Shown here: positions 1-13,800 of the stretch, in pieces | Layout of the letters: each line of letters begins with the position of its first letter | Position numbering within the stretch: position 1 is the stretch's first letter | Source: Datnioides undecimradiatus | Lineage: Eukaryota > Chordata > Actinopteri > Lobotiformes > Datnioididae | Length of the DNA: 64,000 nt | Direction of reading: 5' to 3' | NCBI GenBank assembly: GCA_008933995.1 | Contig: WARS01000014.1 | Coordinates: forward strand, 3,953,192-4,017,191 | The notes under the pieces: generated by a model | The model's database searches: none | What the model was told of the DNA's origin: nothing | Seen by the model: only the letters and a program-made list of their open reading frames with translations | Translations under genes and position numbers: made by a program

Positions 1-340
1 CTAAACACACAGTCGCTGGTTCAGAGCAGGAGGAAGTGAAGTGGGGGTGGGAGTGGGTGTGATGGATATCTTTGTTTGATGTGTGCGCTGAGATGAAAAG
101 CAGTAGGGGAGCTTCCTCTTCCAGCTTCTTTCTGCTTCACTCTTTCACTCCATCTCATTCATTTGTTCAGGAGAGAAAGTGGATGGAAGAGTTACACAGG
201 GTGTAAAATGTGTCTCCTGAAAGCAAAAGACTGTCTGGTCTGTGGCCCATCTGCGCTTCTCAGACAAGAAGCGTCTACTTTTGTTATTTTTTATTGCTAT
301 AATTTATGACTGATCGTCACACCTCATATATCATGAATGA

Positions 341-385
341 GTGTGTGTGTGTGTGTGTGTGTGTGTGTTAGTGTGTGTGTGTGTG
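341..385. repeat. (GT)n microsatellite
   Basis: GT run with one TTA interruption; a matching CA run follows at 519-550, so the two could pair in single strands. Confidence 0.97.
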
Positions 386-518
386 CCCATTCACTGTCTC
401 TTTTCTTGTCTCCTAAGTGGTATGAAGTCCATCTGCAGCCAAAGATCATACGGGCCGTTGTCTGGGTCCATTGCCCGTCCTCATAAATTCACATGCACAT
501 GTTCCATCCAGTTCAGAC

Positions 519-550
519 CACACACACACAAACACACACACACACACACA
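519..550. repeat. (CA)n microsatellite
   Basis: CA run with one AA interruption. Confidence 0.97.
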
Positions 551-3500
551 GAGTCACACATATTGTACACACAGGTCCCTGGTAGGGATTTCCCTCAGGC
601 CATGCTTGCCCAAAGCACCAGGACACTTTAATGATGTCACATTTTAATGATGTCACTCAGACTGACCTTTGGCTTGCACCAATCCCATGCCTCAGTGGGT
701 CTGTGGGCGGTTACATTGACTTGGTGTGTTCATGTACACTCTGTGAGTAAAAACTGTGCTGGTCACCTGTATTCAGGGATGAAACTTTAGGGTCCTCACA
801 ACCTGAAGGGGAAGTTTCCAGAGACATCTCTTGCCTCCTGTCTTCTTGATAAAGGAAAATCACATTACAGTCTGATTTGTATTCACCAGCCGCCTGCAGA
901 TGACACATCGCTAATGGTGACAGGATGGATGGCTTGTGGCTCACTGCTGGTGTGTGTGTGTCACTGTGTGTTGAGTCAATGGACTGTTACGCTCCAACAA
1001 CATGGGTCTCAGTTAATTTTCACAATCTGCACCTTGAATGTTTCTATAATGGATGAAATTGCCAAATAGCAGAACACCACTTGGCTGTGTGAGAATGTAA
1101 ATAGCCTCCTCGCTGTGAGGCAGGACCTCACCTAATGTCTGCTTTGGTATTGATTTCTGGTCCTTTACAATTTAGCCACCGGAACAATGACCTAAAGATC
1201 TATTGGTAGGACATGTAATCCCTTCCTCTGTCTCTCCCCTACCCCCCCTCTCTCTCTCATTTTCTCTTTCTTTTGCTTTTGCTGCTTATATCGCTCGTCT
1301 GATGCGAGTACAAGCTTGTGTGTGATGTGACCCCTCTAGACCCGCTGAATACTGATGCAGACCCGTAACAGAGAGCTCACAGCCTTTATTGCAGCTGCTG
1401 ATGAGAGCCGAGCTGCGGCTGGCTGCCTGTGCCAAGGCAAACGGCCTGGGGCCACACTTTAGGACCGCGGCATAAAAAGACTTAGCCCACCATACCCCCA
1501 GGTCCCATCCATTATTCACCACGAAACACTCAAAAAAATGCAGAACCCCGCCTCAGCACATAACGCAAGAAAGATAATGTCTGTGTGTGTGTATGGGGGT
1601 GGTGTGGGGGTGGCGGGTGCTTAATGGCAAGCTGTGAAGTTGGGGCGAGTCACACTCCTTATTCAGCAGCTGCTTTCATCCCCTGATTAGCTTCTTATTA
1701 AGTCTGCAGCTCCATGAAATTTTAATGAGAATTTATTAAAGAATACCCGTGGTGTTGCTACTGTAGCATGATTATAAAAAACATCCCATTTCTCCTCTGA
1801 CTTCCTGGTCAGTAGATTTAAGGTGCTGCTATGATTGATGCACTTTATATGAGTCACAGGGTGCACTGCTAGCCTGCAGGCTAAGCAGAGTTTGACCTTT
1901 CAGGACTTTATAATGGGAAACATTTGTAAGTTTTGATAGCTAATTCCTGTGTCCTGTCCAGGAAGCAGCGTCACTTGGAATCTTTCATGTTTCGGTGATA
2001 AGGTCACTGTAGATACAGGATTTTGGTCTGTACAGCAGCCATCTCGTCTTTGATTCACTCCAGCCTTGAAAACAGGAAGATGAAAGGGATTGCACCAAAG
2101 CACCCACAGACAGACTGATAGAGAGGGAGAGACATCTCTTGTTTTGGTGGTGGATTATAATTCCATGCATCCCCCACTCCCCCCACCCCCTTCCTACATC
2201 TTCAATTTCTAAGAGAATACCAAATAACAAGCATTTGAAATGATGCCTCTCGGTATTCATCTTAGTGCTACGCAGAATCGATAGCTGATTTCACTGCTTT
2301 TCACCTTCTTCTTCTTCTTCTTTGACTTTCGTCCTGGCCCATGTTGTGTCTGTAGTCAGATGTGTGCCACGGTGATGTGTTAATGAAGTGTGAGAAGTGA
2401 AGCAGTAACATGTCTCGCCCATTTCACCCTCAACTCCCAGGAGTGTGGGGATACAGAGAAGCAAGTGCACGCATACACATACATGCACAAAAGGGAATGA
2501 GTATACACACACACACACACAGGCACGTTTGGACGAAACACACATACACACATTCTGTCTCATTCTCAAGGGGCTGATCCTGGAGAAACCAGGTTAATTA
2601 GCTTGTTCACTCCAGATCTTACAAAGAGTCATGCTCTTCAGATGAAGAGAGCTGCATTGTGCTCCATCGCTTTGTGTGCAGCTAATAAAGCTAATAAACC
2701 CTTAATCATACGGCTGGGAACCAGACCAGTAGGTAGCAGGGTTTATTCAAAAATTTTGATTGATCTCCGTTGTTGCTGGTGTGAAACGAAGCAGTTATCA
2801 GCTGCTTATTCAGTGCTGAGATGGTGGACTGAAAGGGGCTCGGCCTTAATGTTCAGATTTTGTGATGCAAGCACATGTGTGCCCATGTCCCTGGAGAACA
2901 TGAAGTGACGATTGGTACATATTGTTGATTATCATGAGAGGAATGAGGGCGGCGAGCGAAAGAGAGAACGGACCTGAATTATCCCCCAGCCTGATCCTTT
3001 GACGCAGGCAGCTCAGCACAAGTGCCGTAATCCTCTCCTCTCCACGTCTAACGCTAACAAAGCATTTACACGACACCATGTTGCTCACATCCCTCCCTCT
3101 ACCTGGAATTACTGCGCACCACTTACGCAACTAGCTTTTCCATGGAGTCACACCATTTTGGGCCGGTCTGTCTTACACAACCTTCCAGTGCAACAGGATC
3201 AAGTCTCTGTTTGTTTTCGTTTGTCTTTTTCACCCCTGACAGGATTATGTGTTGTCTAGAGGTTAGCTAGGGTGCTCCTATTTTGGTATTTGCCTGTGTC
3301 TGTGCCGACAAGACTCACTGTACAATCTTTTATTGACCTACTTAGAACAACAAACCTCCCTCCCTGACGTCCCCCACCCTTCATTTCTTTTACTGGCCCT
3401 CTCTGTTATGCGTGATAGATGTTGCAGGCTCGGGCGTCTATAAATACATTCAATATCCTCTCTCCCCACCCTGAGCTGGCTCCTCATGCCCGGCTTTCAT

Positions 3501-3828
3501 TCCAAAATCAATGCATATCTGTGTTTCCATCCAATTGGTTTGAGTCCTGATTCTATATTGCATGCTGAAGGGCGCTTACTGAGGTTCTGATTGGTGGATA
3601 GAAACAGATAACAGCTGTGCCATGCCTGTTTTATATCAGTGGTACGTAGAGAGTTACACACACGCCTCACAGCAGCAGGCCAACAGGCTTGTCTGTGTTA
3701 TTACTGTTGATGGATGTGTGTTATCTTGAGCATCCCTCTGATGCATCAAGAAGCGCTGACCTGACTGTGTCAGACCTGGCTGGCCACAGGATTTATGGGC
3801 TTCATCTGGTTATGGTCTGCTGATGAAG

Positions 3829-3859
<31 letters not shown>
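3829..3859. repeat. (GT)n microsatellite
   Basis: About fifteen GT units. Confidence 0.97.
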
Positions 3860-3862
<3 letters not shown>

Positions 3863-4487
3863 GAGAGAGACAGGGAGAGATTGTGTAAGTACACATTTGA
3901 TCAGGCGAATCACCAGGCTGCTGCTAATTCCAGTCCACCTTGAACCCGCTGATGCTCACGTAATAAAAATCTGATCTGGTGGAAGTGGAAATTGCCACAG
4001 GGACACCGCCCACCTGCGACTGTGCTGCTAATCAACTTGCTCCCTATAATGAAATTTTATCTAAGAAAACAGCACAATTCCACCAGTGGCTGAGCTTGAA
4101 TAGGTCGTCTGGTTTGAATGCATTTGCATGAGGAAAAACTCATTTAGGGAAGCATTCCATCATGTTACTCAGAGTTTCAGCTTCACTGCCTCTGCTCGAG
4201 TCTTCATTCAGCGAGATGATTGAAGGATGTACCAGTGTGTAAACTCGTTAAATGGCATCCATCAATTACTGTTTCTCCTCAGCGACTTAATGTGTTGATG
4301 ATGAGGGAAAGAGGGAGAAGATAGAGCATGGGGGGAGACAAAAGAGGAGTATGAAGGACAAAAAGAGAGAAAAGCTTTGATTCAAGAAAGCTGACCGCTA
4401 AGCCGATTCCATTCGATTCACACCAGTGGCTTTGGCCTGATGGTGTTGGGGAAGACACCACAGTGTGTGTGTTTGTGTGAGTGTGCA

Positions 4488-4505
4488 GGGGGGGGGGGGG
4501 GGGGG
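4488..4505. repeat. G homopolymer
   Basis: Eighteen consecutive G; could form a quadruplex, and its length is prone to sequencing or assembly error. Confidence 0.95.
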
Positions 4506-4820
4506 TGCACTACACATCTCCATGAATGCATGAAGCCAATCCACACAGATACAGAAGGAGAGATAAGTGCAGAATGAGAGATGTGCGCTTGCGACACAAC
4601 AATGTGTTGTGTCAGTGGGGTACTCCCAGGCTGTAATTAGGTCAGAGTGCGTCTTCTGTGTGAAACATTATTAGTTTCTAGGTTCAGATACGATTAGGAT
4701 CGGCCCCCCATCCTCACGTCATTATCAACACATGGCCATAAGAATCCCTCTAGCCTCATCGCTGAATGTGGCTTTCTCTTCAACAATTAAATGAAACAAG
4801 AGGAGCACACAAAGACACAC

Positions 4821-4848
<28 letters not shown>
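4821..4848. repeat. (CA)n microsatellite
   Basis: Fourteen CA units. Confidence 0.97.
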
Positions 4849-4851
<3 letters not shown>

Positions 4852-5072
4852 TACATACATTGGAAGGCCCGGTGCTTAGTCATTTCCACCATGCACAGCA
4901 GCTTTATGTGCAGAGATGAGCTTGTCTACAGGGACTCTATTGTCTGAAGTTGTGTGCTGCATTGAACTGCAAACACTCCCCCAGATGCGGTAGCAGGTTT
5001 TCACTCTATTGCAGCACTCTCTCTGTCTGCTGAATTACAGCTAGCATCAGCAACTAAGTCTGAGAGCTATTG

Positions 5073-5080
5073 GCACACAC

Positions 5081-5110
<30 letters not shown>
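5073..5110. repeat. (CA)n microsatellite
   Basis: CA run with one CG interruption; a weaker GT run follows at 5303-5320. Confidence 0.97.
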
Positions 5111-5118
<8 letters not shown>

Positions 5119-5418
5119 CCCTCCGACTGCCGCTAGAGATGGAAACGGTCTCCATAGCAACATTCCCCTCTCCTGCTCAGCGCTCCGCCAGTAGCAGGTC
5201 CACAGAGGGCGTGGGGGGTACAAAACAACAAGCTCTCTCTCTTTCTCTCTCTCTCTGTCTAAAATTATTGTCCCTGTTAAACAGAGGGCTAGCCTCTGCT
5301 GTGGTGTGTGTGTGTGTGTGCTTGCATGTGTGTATGAGACAGACATTATGCTATGTCTTTTTACCCTGGGGCTGTATAATAATTACAGTCACCATTAGCC
5401 TCTCCTAAATCCAGGCAG

Positions 5419-5458
5419 ATGTATGTCTTTGAGGAGGAGAGGAAAAGCTACCTTAAGG
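5419..5458 (+). CDS. ppp2r2b: Candidate alternative first coding exon of ppp2r2b
   Basis: ATG at 5419 opens 13 codons ([13 protein letters not shown]) plus one G, followed by a donor AAGG/gtaggt at 5459. The next exon (6086) starts with CT GAC ATT and needs exactly one preceding base, so joining gives K-A-D-I-I-S in frame. B55-beta and -gamma genes are known to use several alternative first exons that splice to this same ADIIS exon. The call rests on phase, donor and an upstream ATG only. A chance match is possible, since short ATG-donor combinations are common. Confidence 0.35.
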
Positions 5459-8400
5459 GTAGGTGTCTGTTATTTACTTTTGCTGAAACTGTAGCTATGC
5501 AGAGATACTGAGAAATGTTAGTGTTGGAGTGTAAATGGAGCAATTCTGTCTTACTTCTGTTATACTTTTGCTATTCGTATTGATGCGCTGCATTGGTTGG
5601 AAGTTAAAAAGTATTCCACACACGCACAGATATGTATCAGCTGCAAAACAGGGCATGGTTTATAGGCTTGTGTTTTTTTAATGAAGGAGTAGGAGAGTCA
5701 CTGAGCTGCATGGGGTCTTGCAGCCAGGAGGAGCGAGGTAAATGGCAGCAGCGGTGTCCTCTAAAAAGCTGGAGTGCAATTAGATGACACAGATTGGCTC
5801 ACTTCAATCAGGCGACGGGCAGAATTGGTTGATATCATGCAGTGACTCATCCAGTGGCTTCTTCTAACCCATATTTCACCAAACTAGGGTAGGCCTATCT
5901 GTGTCGGAGAGTCCTCTGTGGGTTTGTCACGAGATTCCCCTTGTCTTCCCCTGACATGTTTTCTAGAAGTCACTCTACCAGAGCTCACTGAATTCTTCCT
6001 TTATGTCTGGCTGATACCTTGGCAGCTTTGTGCACATCCACACTGACATTTTCTCCCCCTCTTTGCTCTGCTTCCTGTGATGCAGCTGACATTATCTCAA
6101 CGGTCGAGTTTAACTCATCGGGGGAGCTGTTGGCCACCGGGGATAAAGGAGGCAGAGTGGTTGTCTTCCAGAGGGAGCAGGAGGTAGGAAATGCCAACAA
6201 TGCAACACTAATTATGCCTCCCTTCTCCTGAAAGGATTTGACAGCCTTGAAACATTAAAGTTGGATTGTTTGCTTTGAGGTAACTACCAAGCAAATGGTA
6301 AATTTTGAAAGGGACTGCTACCTGTAAATTCAGCAGTAAATTTCTTACAACCCCAAAATCCCTTTGACTACAAAGAAGCTTTAATGATGATGATAAACAA
6401 AGGGTATGTTGGAGATAAATGTTGATTCCATGTAAATGTGCCGTACACTAAAGCTGCAATAGAGAGTTAGAATTGAAATGTTGGCGCACAATGCAGAAAC
6501 AGTACTCGGAGTCAACAGCCATGCCAGCAGCTTTGTCCTTTGCACTAAATGCTAACATCAGCATGCTAATATGCTCACAGTGACAATGCCAACATGCCGA
6601 TGTTTACTGGCTATAATGTTTATCATGTTCACCGTCTTAGTTATTTGCTGATTAAGGCTAGATACAAAGTAAAATTGATGGTTTTGCAGGTGATCCTAAA
6701 TCAAACAGTGGTATAAAAATTGACCTTATTACGATGCAAGATAAAAAGTTTTATTAAAATAGTTTGGATTCAAGAATACTTTTTGAGATATTTTAGTCCA
6801 GAATAACCATTTGTCTGTCTATCTTGTACTTTGAGGCTATTTCACTGTACTTTTACACCAGCAATGATTTATTCTCAAATGTTGTACATCTTTGTAACAG
6901 TTTTTTATGAACCAATGTGAGCAAGCAGTTTCAGTCTCTCTCTTTGTTTCCCTACTTCTCTTGCAGAGTAAGAGCCAGCCCCAGCGCAGAGGGGAGTACA
7001 ATGTTTACAGCACATTTCAGAGCCACGAGCCAGAGTTTGACTATCTGAAGAGTTTGGAGATTGAGGAGAAGATCAACAAGATCAAATGGCTTCCTCAGCA
7101 GAATGCCGCCTACTTCCTGCTATCCACCAACGGTCAGTCAGTTAGCTTAGGTGATCCGATTACTGTAGGAGCCACTTGAGCGGCAAAATGGCCAAAGAGA
7201 CCATTCATTTATCACGAGAGTGTGCTTGAAAGTGGGCAATGTGTTGTTGTTACTCAATAACAGAGTCAGCCCAAGGCATGATTCATTCCTCACTTTGCAG
7301 AATGATAGATATGCAGCTGATGTAACAGGAGATGTTGTTAATATTACATGAAAATGTCTTTTTGACTATTTGTGTGAGCGCATTGGTGTTTCGCTCGGCT
7401 GAGCAAGTGCCACCAGCAGACACGTTTCAGATTGAGAAGTTCATGCATGGCTGCCGCAGCAGGGACACACATACACACATATCAAAGCATGTGCCACCAC
7501 ACAACATACATGCACACTACCTCAGATAGACACACACACATCAGCAGCGAGACGTCTTGCAGATTGCGGGCTTCATGCATGGCTGCTACAGAAGTGCTAG
7601 CGGTGGCTGGAGCAGATGGCGGAGGGTCCTGTGGCGATGGCCTCGCCGCTCTGACACCAATATTCACAGCGGAAATTAAAAGAAAAAAAAAAAAACCAAC
7701 AACCTGACTACTGCCGCCGTCCCCCTTCACCAGACCGAGAAGATGAGATGTAACTGGTGTTTGTGTGATGCAGAATTGAAAAGCGCCCAGATGGCTTTTT
7801 CAGGGTGAGCGTATACTGCGGCAGGGAAATGTAGTGAACTTGTAGATTGATATCAGTGACATCAGAACATTCACAGGAGCCGCCATTCATCATTCTCGCT
7901 GGCTCCTGCCCAGCTACATGCCAGATTGGCTGCCCAACCCCCCGCATCCATCTTGTATCTGAGATTCACTGTAGTGAGCCATGATCTAACTGTATTTCAT
8001 GTTTGGTGTGTGTCTTTGCGTCTGTGTGTTTGTGTGATGTATCCATCCCAGACAAGACAGTGAAGCTGTGGAAAATTAGCGAGAGAGACAAGCGTCCAGA
8101 GGGCTACAACCTGAAGGATGAGGATGGACGGATCAGAAACCCGTCGACCATCACCTCGCTACGGGTAAGGGGTCACACAAATCACCAACTAAAATGTAAC
8201 ATGGAGTCAGGTAAACGGCTGAGCATCTTCCCTTCATTGCTCCAATTTAAAGAACATTTCTGAAAATGTCAGATTAATCTTGGAAACGAATACAAAACTT
8301 TTCAAGTTACAGACTCAGAAGCCTTTTAGCCCATTAGAGATGGAGAGAGAGAGAGAAAATGGAAGATTATAGGACTATAATAATAATATTTTAATTGACT

Positions 8401-9560
8401 ATAAATGTGAAATATGACAACTTACTGTAATTATTTCCATAAATATTTAACACAGGTGGATGATTTTAAATCCCCAAAGTGCCACATCAACTATGGCTCT
8501 GTAAAAGTGATCATGGTCTCAGTGCTAATATTTAATTCCAGCACTCCACTGGCATTTATATTTTACACATTTAATACATTGCTTTCATGTGTTTTATGAT
8601 ATTATCTTTCTTTTGTCTAAGTGATGTTTCCAGAGCATATTTCCATTGAAATCTGTATTTGAGGGTTTAAAATATGAAAAATAAGCTTGTTTGCTTTGCT
8701 GCCAAGATATTGATATAACTCTCATGTTTTTATGTTAAGTATGATAAATATGAAGTGCGAGCCATCAGTTAGCTTAGCTTAATGTTATGACTGGAAATGA
8801 GGAAACAGCTAGCCTTGCCCCACCAAAGGTAATAACACCTGCCTACCAATAAAGAAATCATAGTGTGATATCTAGTGAGCTTCATACATGCTGGTGGGTT
8901 ATTTTGTTACACTTTAGACAGAGCTAGCTATTTCCCTTGTTTCCAGTCTTTATACAAAGCTAAGCTAAGCTAAGCTAAAAAAAAACCTGCTGCCTAGTTT
9001 TTTGTTGACAAACATAAGAGCAGTATCGGCTCTCTGCAAAAAAGTGAATAAGTGTGTTTCCTCAAATCTGCAATGCAGAGGGCCAAAGGAGCCAAAGAAT
9101 TGAATGACTTTGTAGAGAGTCATCTTCACAATAGACTTTTTCACAGCACACATTTTGACATCAGACCTCCAGCAGCTAGATGAAATTTCAGCCATCACTG
9201 ATTTCACTGTTATCACCTGTGTTTTTCCCACTTTTCTGTGTCCTCATTTGCACATCAAGTAGTCTGAAGTCTGAATAAGTACAGCTCAGTTAAGCTGATT
9301 AAATCAAAATTTAGCATTCAGCCAGTATGCTATGATAGCCTTTAATCCTCGATAAACGCCTTAGCAGCACATACTGTGCGTCTGTTCTCTATCTGTCAAA
9401 GTTGATACAGTTTCAACACCTGCTGAATACCGGCTCACTTTCAGTGTTGATAAAAGTCACTCTGACACACAATCGTTGGATAATTTTGAACATACGCTGG
9501 CAGAAGAAAGAGGGGATGAGTGATCGATATGAGCACTGAGGTGAAGACCATGAAGGGATC

Positions 9561-9616
<56 letters not shown>

Positions 9617-9678
9617 CTTATCACTCCAATACCTCTTTAATTTTCACACAAAGCAGCAAAGCACACAGGCACGTAGGA

Positions 9679-9715
<37 letters not shown>

Positions 9716-10429
9716 TGCCATAGTAGATTAGTGCTGTGTTCAGCGTGTCTGTCCCTCTTTGTCTGGCTGGCCGGGGGATCATAGCAACCTGGAGGACAGG
9801 CCGGGACTGTGGCAATCCTGTTTAGAGGCTGTGAAATCTGCGCATGGGGAAAAAGGGGAGGAAAAGGAAGAGCTTCTACAATAACTCCAAAATATAGCCA
9901 AAACGAAAAATCAGTCAGGTTAAGCTTTTGATTTTCTGTAAAACAAAAATTATGTCCTTTTTGTATTTTATCAAATCTCAGAGATGAAACTGCTTTAAAA
10001 ATCTGTGTTGTGAAGACATTTCTAAGAGTCTTTTTTACTTTTTAAAACAGAAATATCTCAATTTCAAATGTGTGTAAAATACTCTTTTACACACTATAAG
10101 GAAGTAGGTCTATTAGGTCATTTGGAGCAAGCTGAACCTTGTAACTGTCAGTGTTGGGGGTTATGGGTTAATACGCTCCGTGTCTCTCTGGACAACCAGT
10201 AAAAGACATGGAAATGAAGTGACACCCATGGAGATACAGCAGCCTGCTGGGCTGCCATGTCTCTCTGTCAGTGCCAGCAACGGACGAGAGAAAAAGGGAA
10301 GAAGCAGTCGATTTGTTCTCCTCTCTCCCTCCCCTCCCTTCTCTCTTTGTCTGGGTTTTATCTGGCCAACGGGGGGCTGCATGCAGACTGGTGCTGGGTG
10401 TCTTTGAAGCCCGAGCAGCACTGTGCAAC

Positions 10430-10465
<36 letters not shown>

Positions 10466-10833
10466 CTCGTCTTAATTCTGCAGAGTTCAGTTATCATTCC
10501 TCAGCAGGGCCTAGCAATGCCCTCGGGCCGTCTCTCCTTCCACCTCCTTCGCTTTCCCTCTTTTCACTCTTTCTCTCACACACACAAACAAGAGAACCGG
10601 AGTGACTTCTGCAGCGTTTACATGAGATAGAGAGGGAGAGGGAGAGAAAGAGACTGCGAGAGGTGTGATCACCCAGTAGCGGTGCAGCAAACAGATATTC
10701 ACAGTCTGATTGAAGCAGCTCATCAAACAGCCCCAGAGCCCCTCAGTCGCTGTCACTGTTTCATTAAGATTTGTGGAGTAAATGTCATATGAATCCCTGG
10801 AGTCATCTACATGTGGTTCACACACACACACAA

Positions 10834-10868
<35 letters not shown>

Positions 10869-13800
10869 CAGATGCAGCATATTCACACAACAAGCAGCCG
10901 TGTGCATGCACATTCACATCACAGATGAATATCTAAAAAGGCCTGTAGGAACCCGGCATCAAAGTGCACAAGACTGTGAATCAGTGTTTTTCTTTTCCAG
11001 CCTGTTTTCCTGCATTTGTCCTTCTCCCCTTTCTAACTCCCCGGTCTTCACCAATAGGTGCCGGTGCTGCAGCCTATGGACTTGATGGTCGAGGCTACAG
11101 CCAGGCGTGTATTCAGCAACGCCCACACCTACCACATCAACTCCATCTCTGTCAACTCTGACCTTCAGACGTTCATCTCCACTGATGACCTCAGGGTGAA
11201 CCTGTGGAACCTGGAGATCACCGATCGCAGCTTCAGTATCCTCTTAACTGTTGAAATATACAGTAGTGATTTGAGTTTTGGTCTCCACACTGTTAACTGC
11301 CCACTAAATGTCCGCAGCAGCTGTCTGAAAGTAGTACTTGTTCCTTAGCGCCTGTCTCTCAGACATTGTGGACATAAAGCCAGCCAACATGGAGGAGCTG
11401 ACGGAGGTGATCACCTCAGCAGAGTTTCATCCCCAGCAGTGTCACACCTTTGCCTACAGCAGCAGCAAGGGCTCAATACGCCTGTGTGATATGAGACAGG
11501 CTGCACTGTGCGACAAACACTGCAAATGTGAGTAACAGTTGTACCAGAGTGACTCTTCCATCTAAATGCTACTTTAAAGCCCGATCTCTATTATCCTCCT
11601 GCATCAAACTGTCTGTGCCAGCATAAATATTGGCACTGCACTGAATTGAAATACTGAATCCCTTTATTTCATTTATTTTTTTCCCCCAGATTTAGATATT
11701 GAGTCTAAAAAAATCATTCTTAATAAACCCACTGTGTGTAATTTTTGTGTAATATTTCCTTTTTATGGCCACTGAAATACCCATAATTCCCTGAAAGCAC
11801 ATTGAGAACATGTCCTCAGTGAAGCAGAGTAAGGATTTCATAAGGATGATTGGCTTTAAACAACGACAGTGCTGCAGGTTCATCAAAATTTGTGAATCCT
11901 TGACAACTAGGGAAAACAGAAATCAGTATATAAACTTCCAACATGGAGGCTTATTCACCTTCAGTGTTTCGGGTTCAGCTCCACCTTTGTGTGGCCGTGA
12001 CGTGCATCCTCCTCCCTCCCCGTGCTCAATATGCCAGGATTGATAACCCATCAATAATTCTCCCTGTGTGTTTCAAACAATGAATGGCCTTTTCTAAAGC
12101 TTAACATCGCATGCACACACTTTGGCCGAATGAATAATGAATACATTGACATTTTCGCTGGGAAATCAATGGCTTAAGAGCAATTGCATTAGTCCCTCAT
12201 GGACACACCTTGTTGTTCAATAATGTCAGTCATTTCCTCAGATATACTGATGTGTCCACTGGACCGTGGTCCAACAGGGCCTGTTGAATTTCTCATATGC
12301 ATTTACTCAGGGGCCAAATGAGCAGAAGAAACATTTGGGCTCAGGATGAAATTTTAAGTTGTGTTATTCAGAGCCGCCTTCTGACTGTTTGATATCGACA
12401 TACGTGTCATTACTTGACAGGTGCTTGCACACACACGCACACACACAGAGCTGGCAGGTGCTCTCGTTAGCCTCAGGACAGGTCTGTAAATACTGACCTA
12501 CTGTCTCACTGCATGAATGCGTATAGCTCAGAGCGATGTATAATGCTCTTCCTCCCACACATACACACATAGCTCCTCCTTCCCTCAGCATCCACACACA
12601 CACACACAAACAAACTTTGTGAACCTTCTACATAAACAACACAAACACGTAATCATACTACCTGTAAATCTGTGAGGCTGCTGGTATCAATCAGTGCTAG
12701 AATGAGGATGGATGGATGGACGGATGGAGGGATAGGGGAGGATTGCCAAAGCACTGAGCCCCAGGACAGGGAGAGTGGGACCAAACAGCCCCCATGCCAA
12801 CTCCCCAGGGACCCTATTATATAGTGGGAGGGAGGGCAGAGACACAAACGCACACACATGCATATATACATGCACACATTGTGCACACCCACTCATACAC
12901 AAACACTCACTGACACACACACACACACAAATCCAGCGGGGCTCAAATGGGCCCAACACTTTGACATTGATTTGTTTTTCTTATCCCTTCCTCATCCCCC
13001 CATTTTTTCATCTCTCAAGCCGCATCCCTTGTTAGACTCCCCATTGGCACATCACAGAGCTATTCTCCAGGCCTCAGCTGAGGAGGAGGGAGGGCAGGGC
13101 AGGGGAGGGGGAGAACGGAGGGGGCACATTTGGAAAGATGGAGAGGAGAGAGAGGGGGGGAAGGAAGGGTGGGAGGAAAAAAGAGGAGGAGGAACAATAA
13201 CTTGACAGCTAACGATGGAATGCCTGGCTCTTATCCCCAGTGTGCTGGCCTGCACACAGATCAGCAGCTGCCAGAATCAATATGAATCATAACCAATATT
13301 TACCCAGCATGCTGACCCACGACTGCCTCCCTAAACACACAGAGAAATAACACTGAAGAGATGCAGCTGCTGCAGCAAAATCCACATCCTGGCATTGTTG
13401 TGGCTGTTGTCGTTCACTAATGACGGCCCCCGCCACCCCAAACAAAACCTGCTTTTGTGTTTTCTGAATGATTAAAAGACTTGCAGAAAGAAAAACAATC
13501 GCTTTTAAACAGCGACCTCCCACAGTGTAAAATGTGTTTGCTCTGTCAGAAGATGACTGCTTTTTGTGTTTTTCCTCTTTTAGACTTTGAGGAGCCAGAG
13601 GATCCCTCCACTCGCTCCTTCTTCTCTGAAATCATCTCATCCATCTCTGACGTGAAGTTCAGCCACAACGGGCGCTACCTGATGACAAGGGACTACCTCA
13701 CTGTCAAGGTGTGGGACCTACAAATGGAGAACAAACCGCTGGAGACATACCAGGTGAGTTTTTGTCATGCTTTGTTGGGCCTGTCCGACAGTCTGATGGC

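Larger units (their letters stand above)
1..5418 (+). other. ppp2r2b 5' intron sequence, rich in microsatellites
   Basis: No exon of any known gene is recognisable on either strand. The stretch holds several (GT)n/(CA)n runs (341-385, 519-550, 3829-3859, 4821-4848, 5073-5110), a CTT run near 2303-2322 and an 18-base G run (4488-4505). In between are repeat-free AT-rich segments with homeodomain-like TAAT/ATTA words, for example 1660-1745 and 2660-2710, which could be conserved regulatory elements. The position before the B55-beta WD40 exons fits the very long first intron of vertebrate PPP2R2B genes. Confidence 0.7.
8165..11057 (+). other. ppp2r2b intron, repeat-rich
   Basis: Intron between the TSLR and VPVLQPMDL exons. 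It carries a MITE (8769-8978), a (CT)n run (9564-9612) and (GT)n/(CA)n runs (9681-9714, 10431-10452, 10819-10866). Nothing coding is seen. Confidence 0.85.

Noticed and set aside
341-631. ORF with Cys-Val repeats
   Set aside because: Translation of a GT microsatellite; the same applies to other CVCV/HTHT ORFs in the window.
12858-13205. 115-codon Gly/Glu/Arg-rich ORF
   Set aside because: Read from a purine-rich simple stretch in a ppp2r2b intron; low complexity only.
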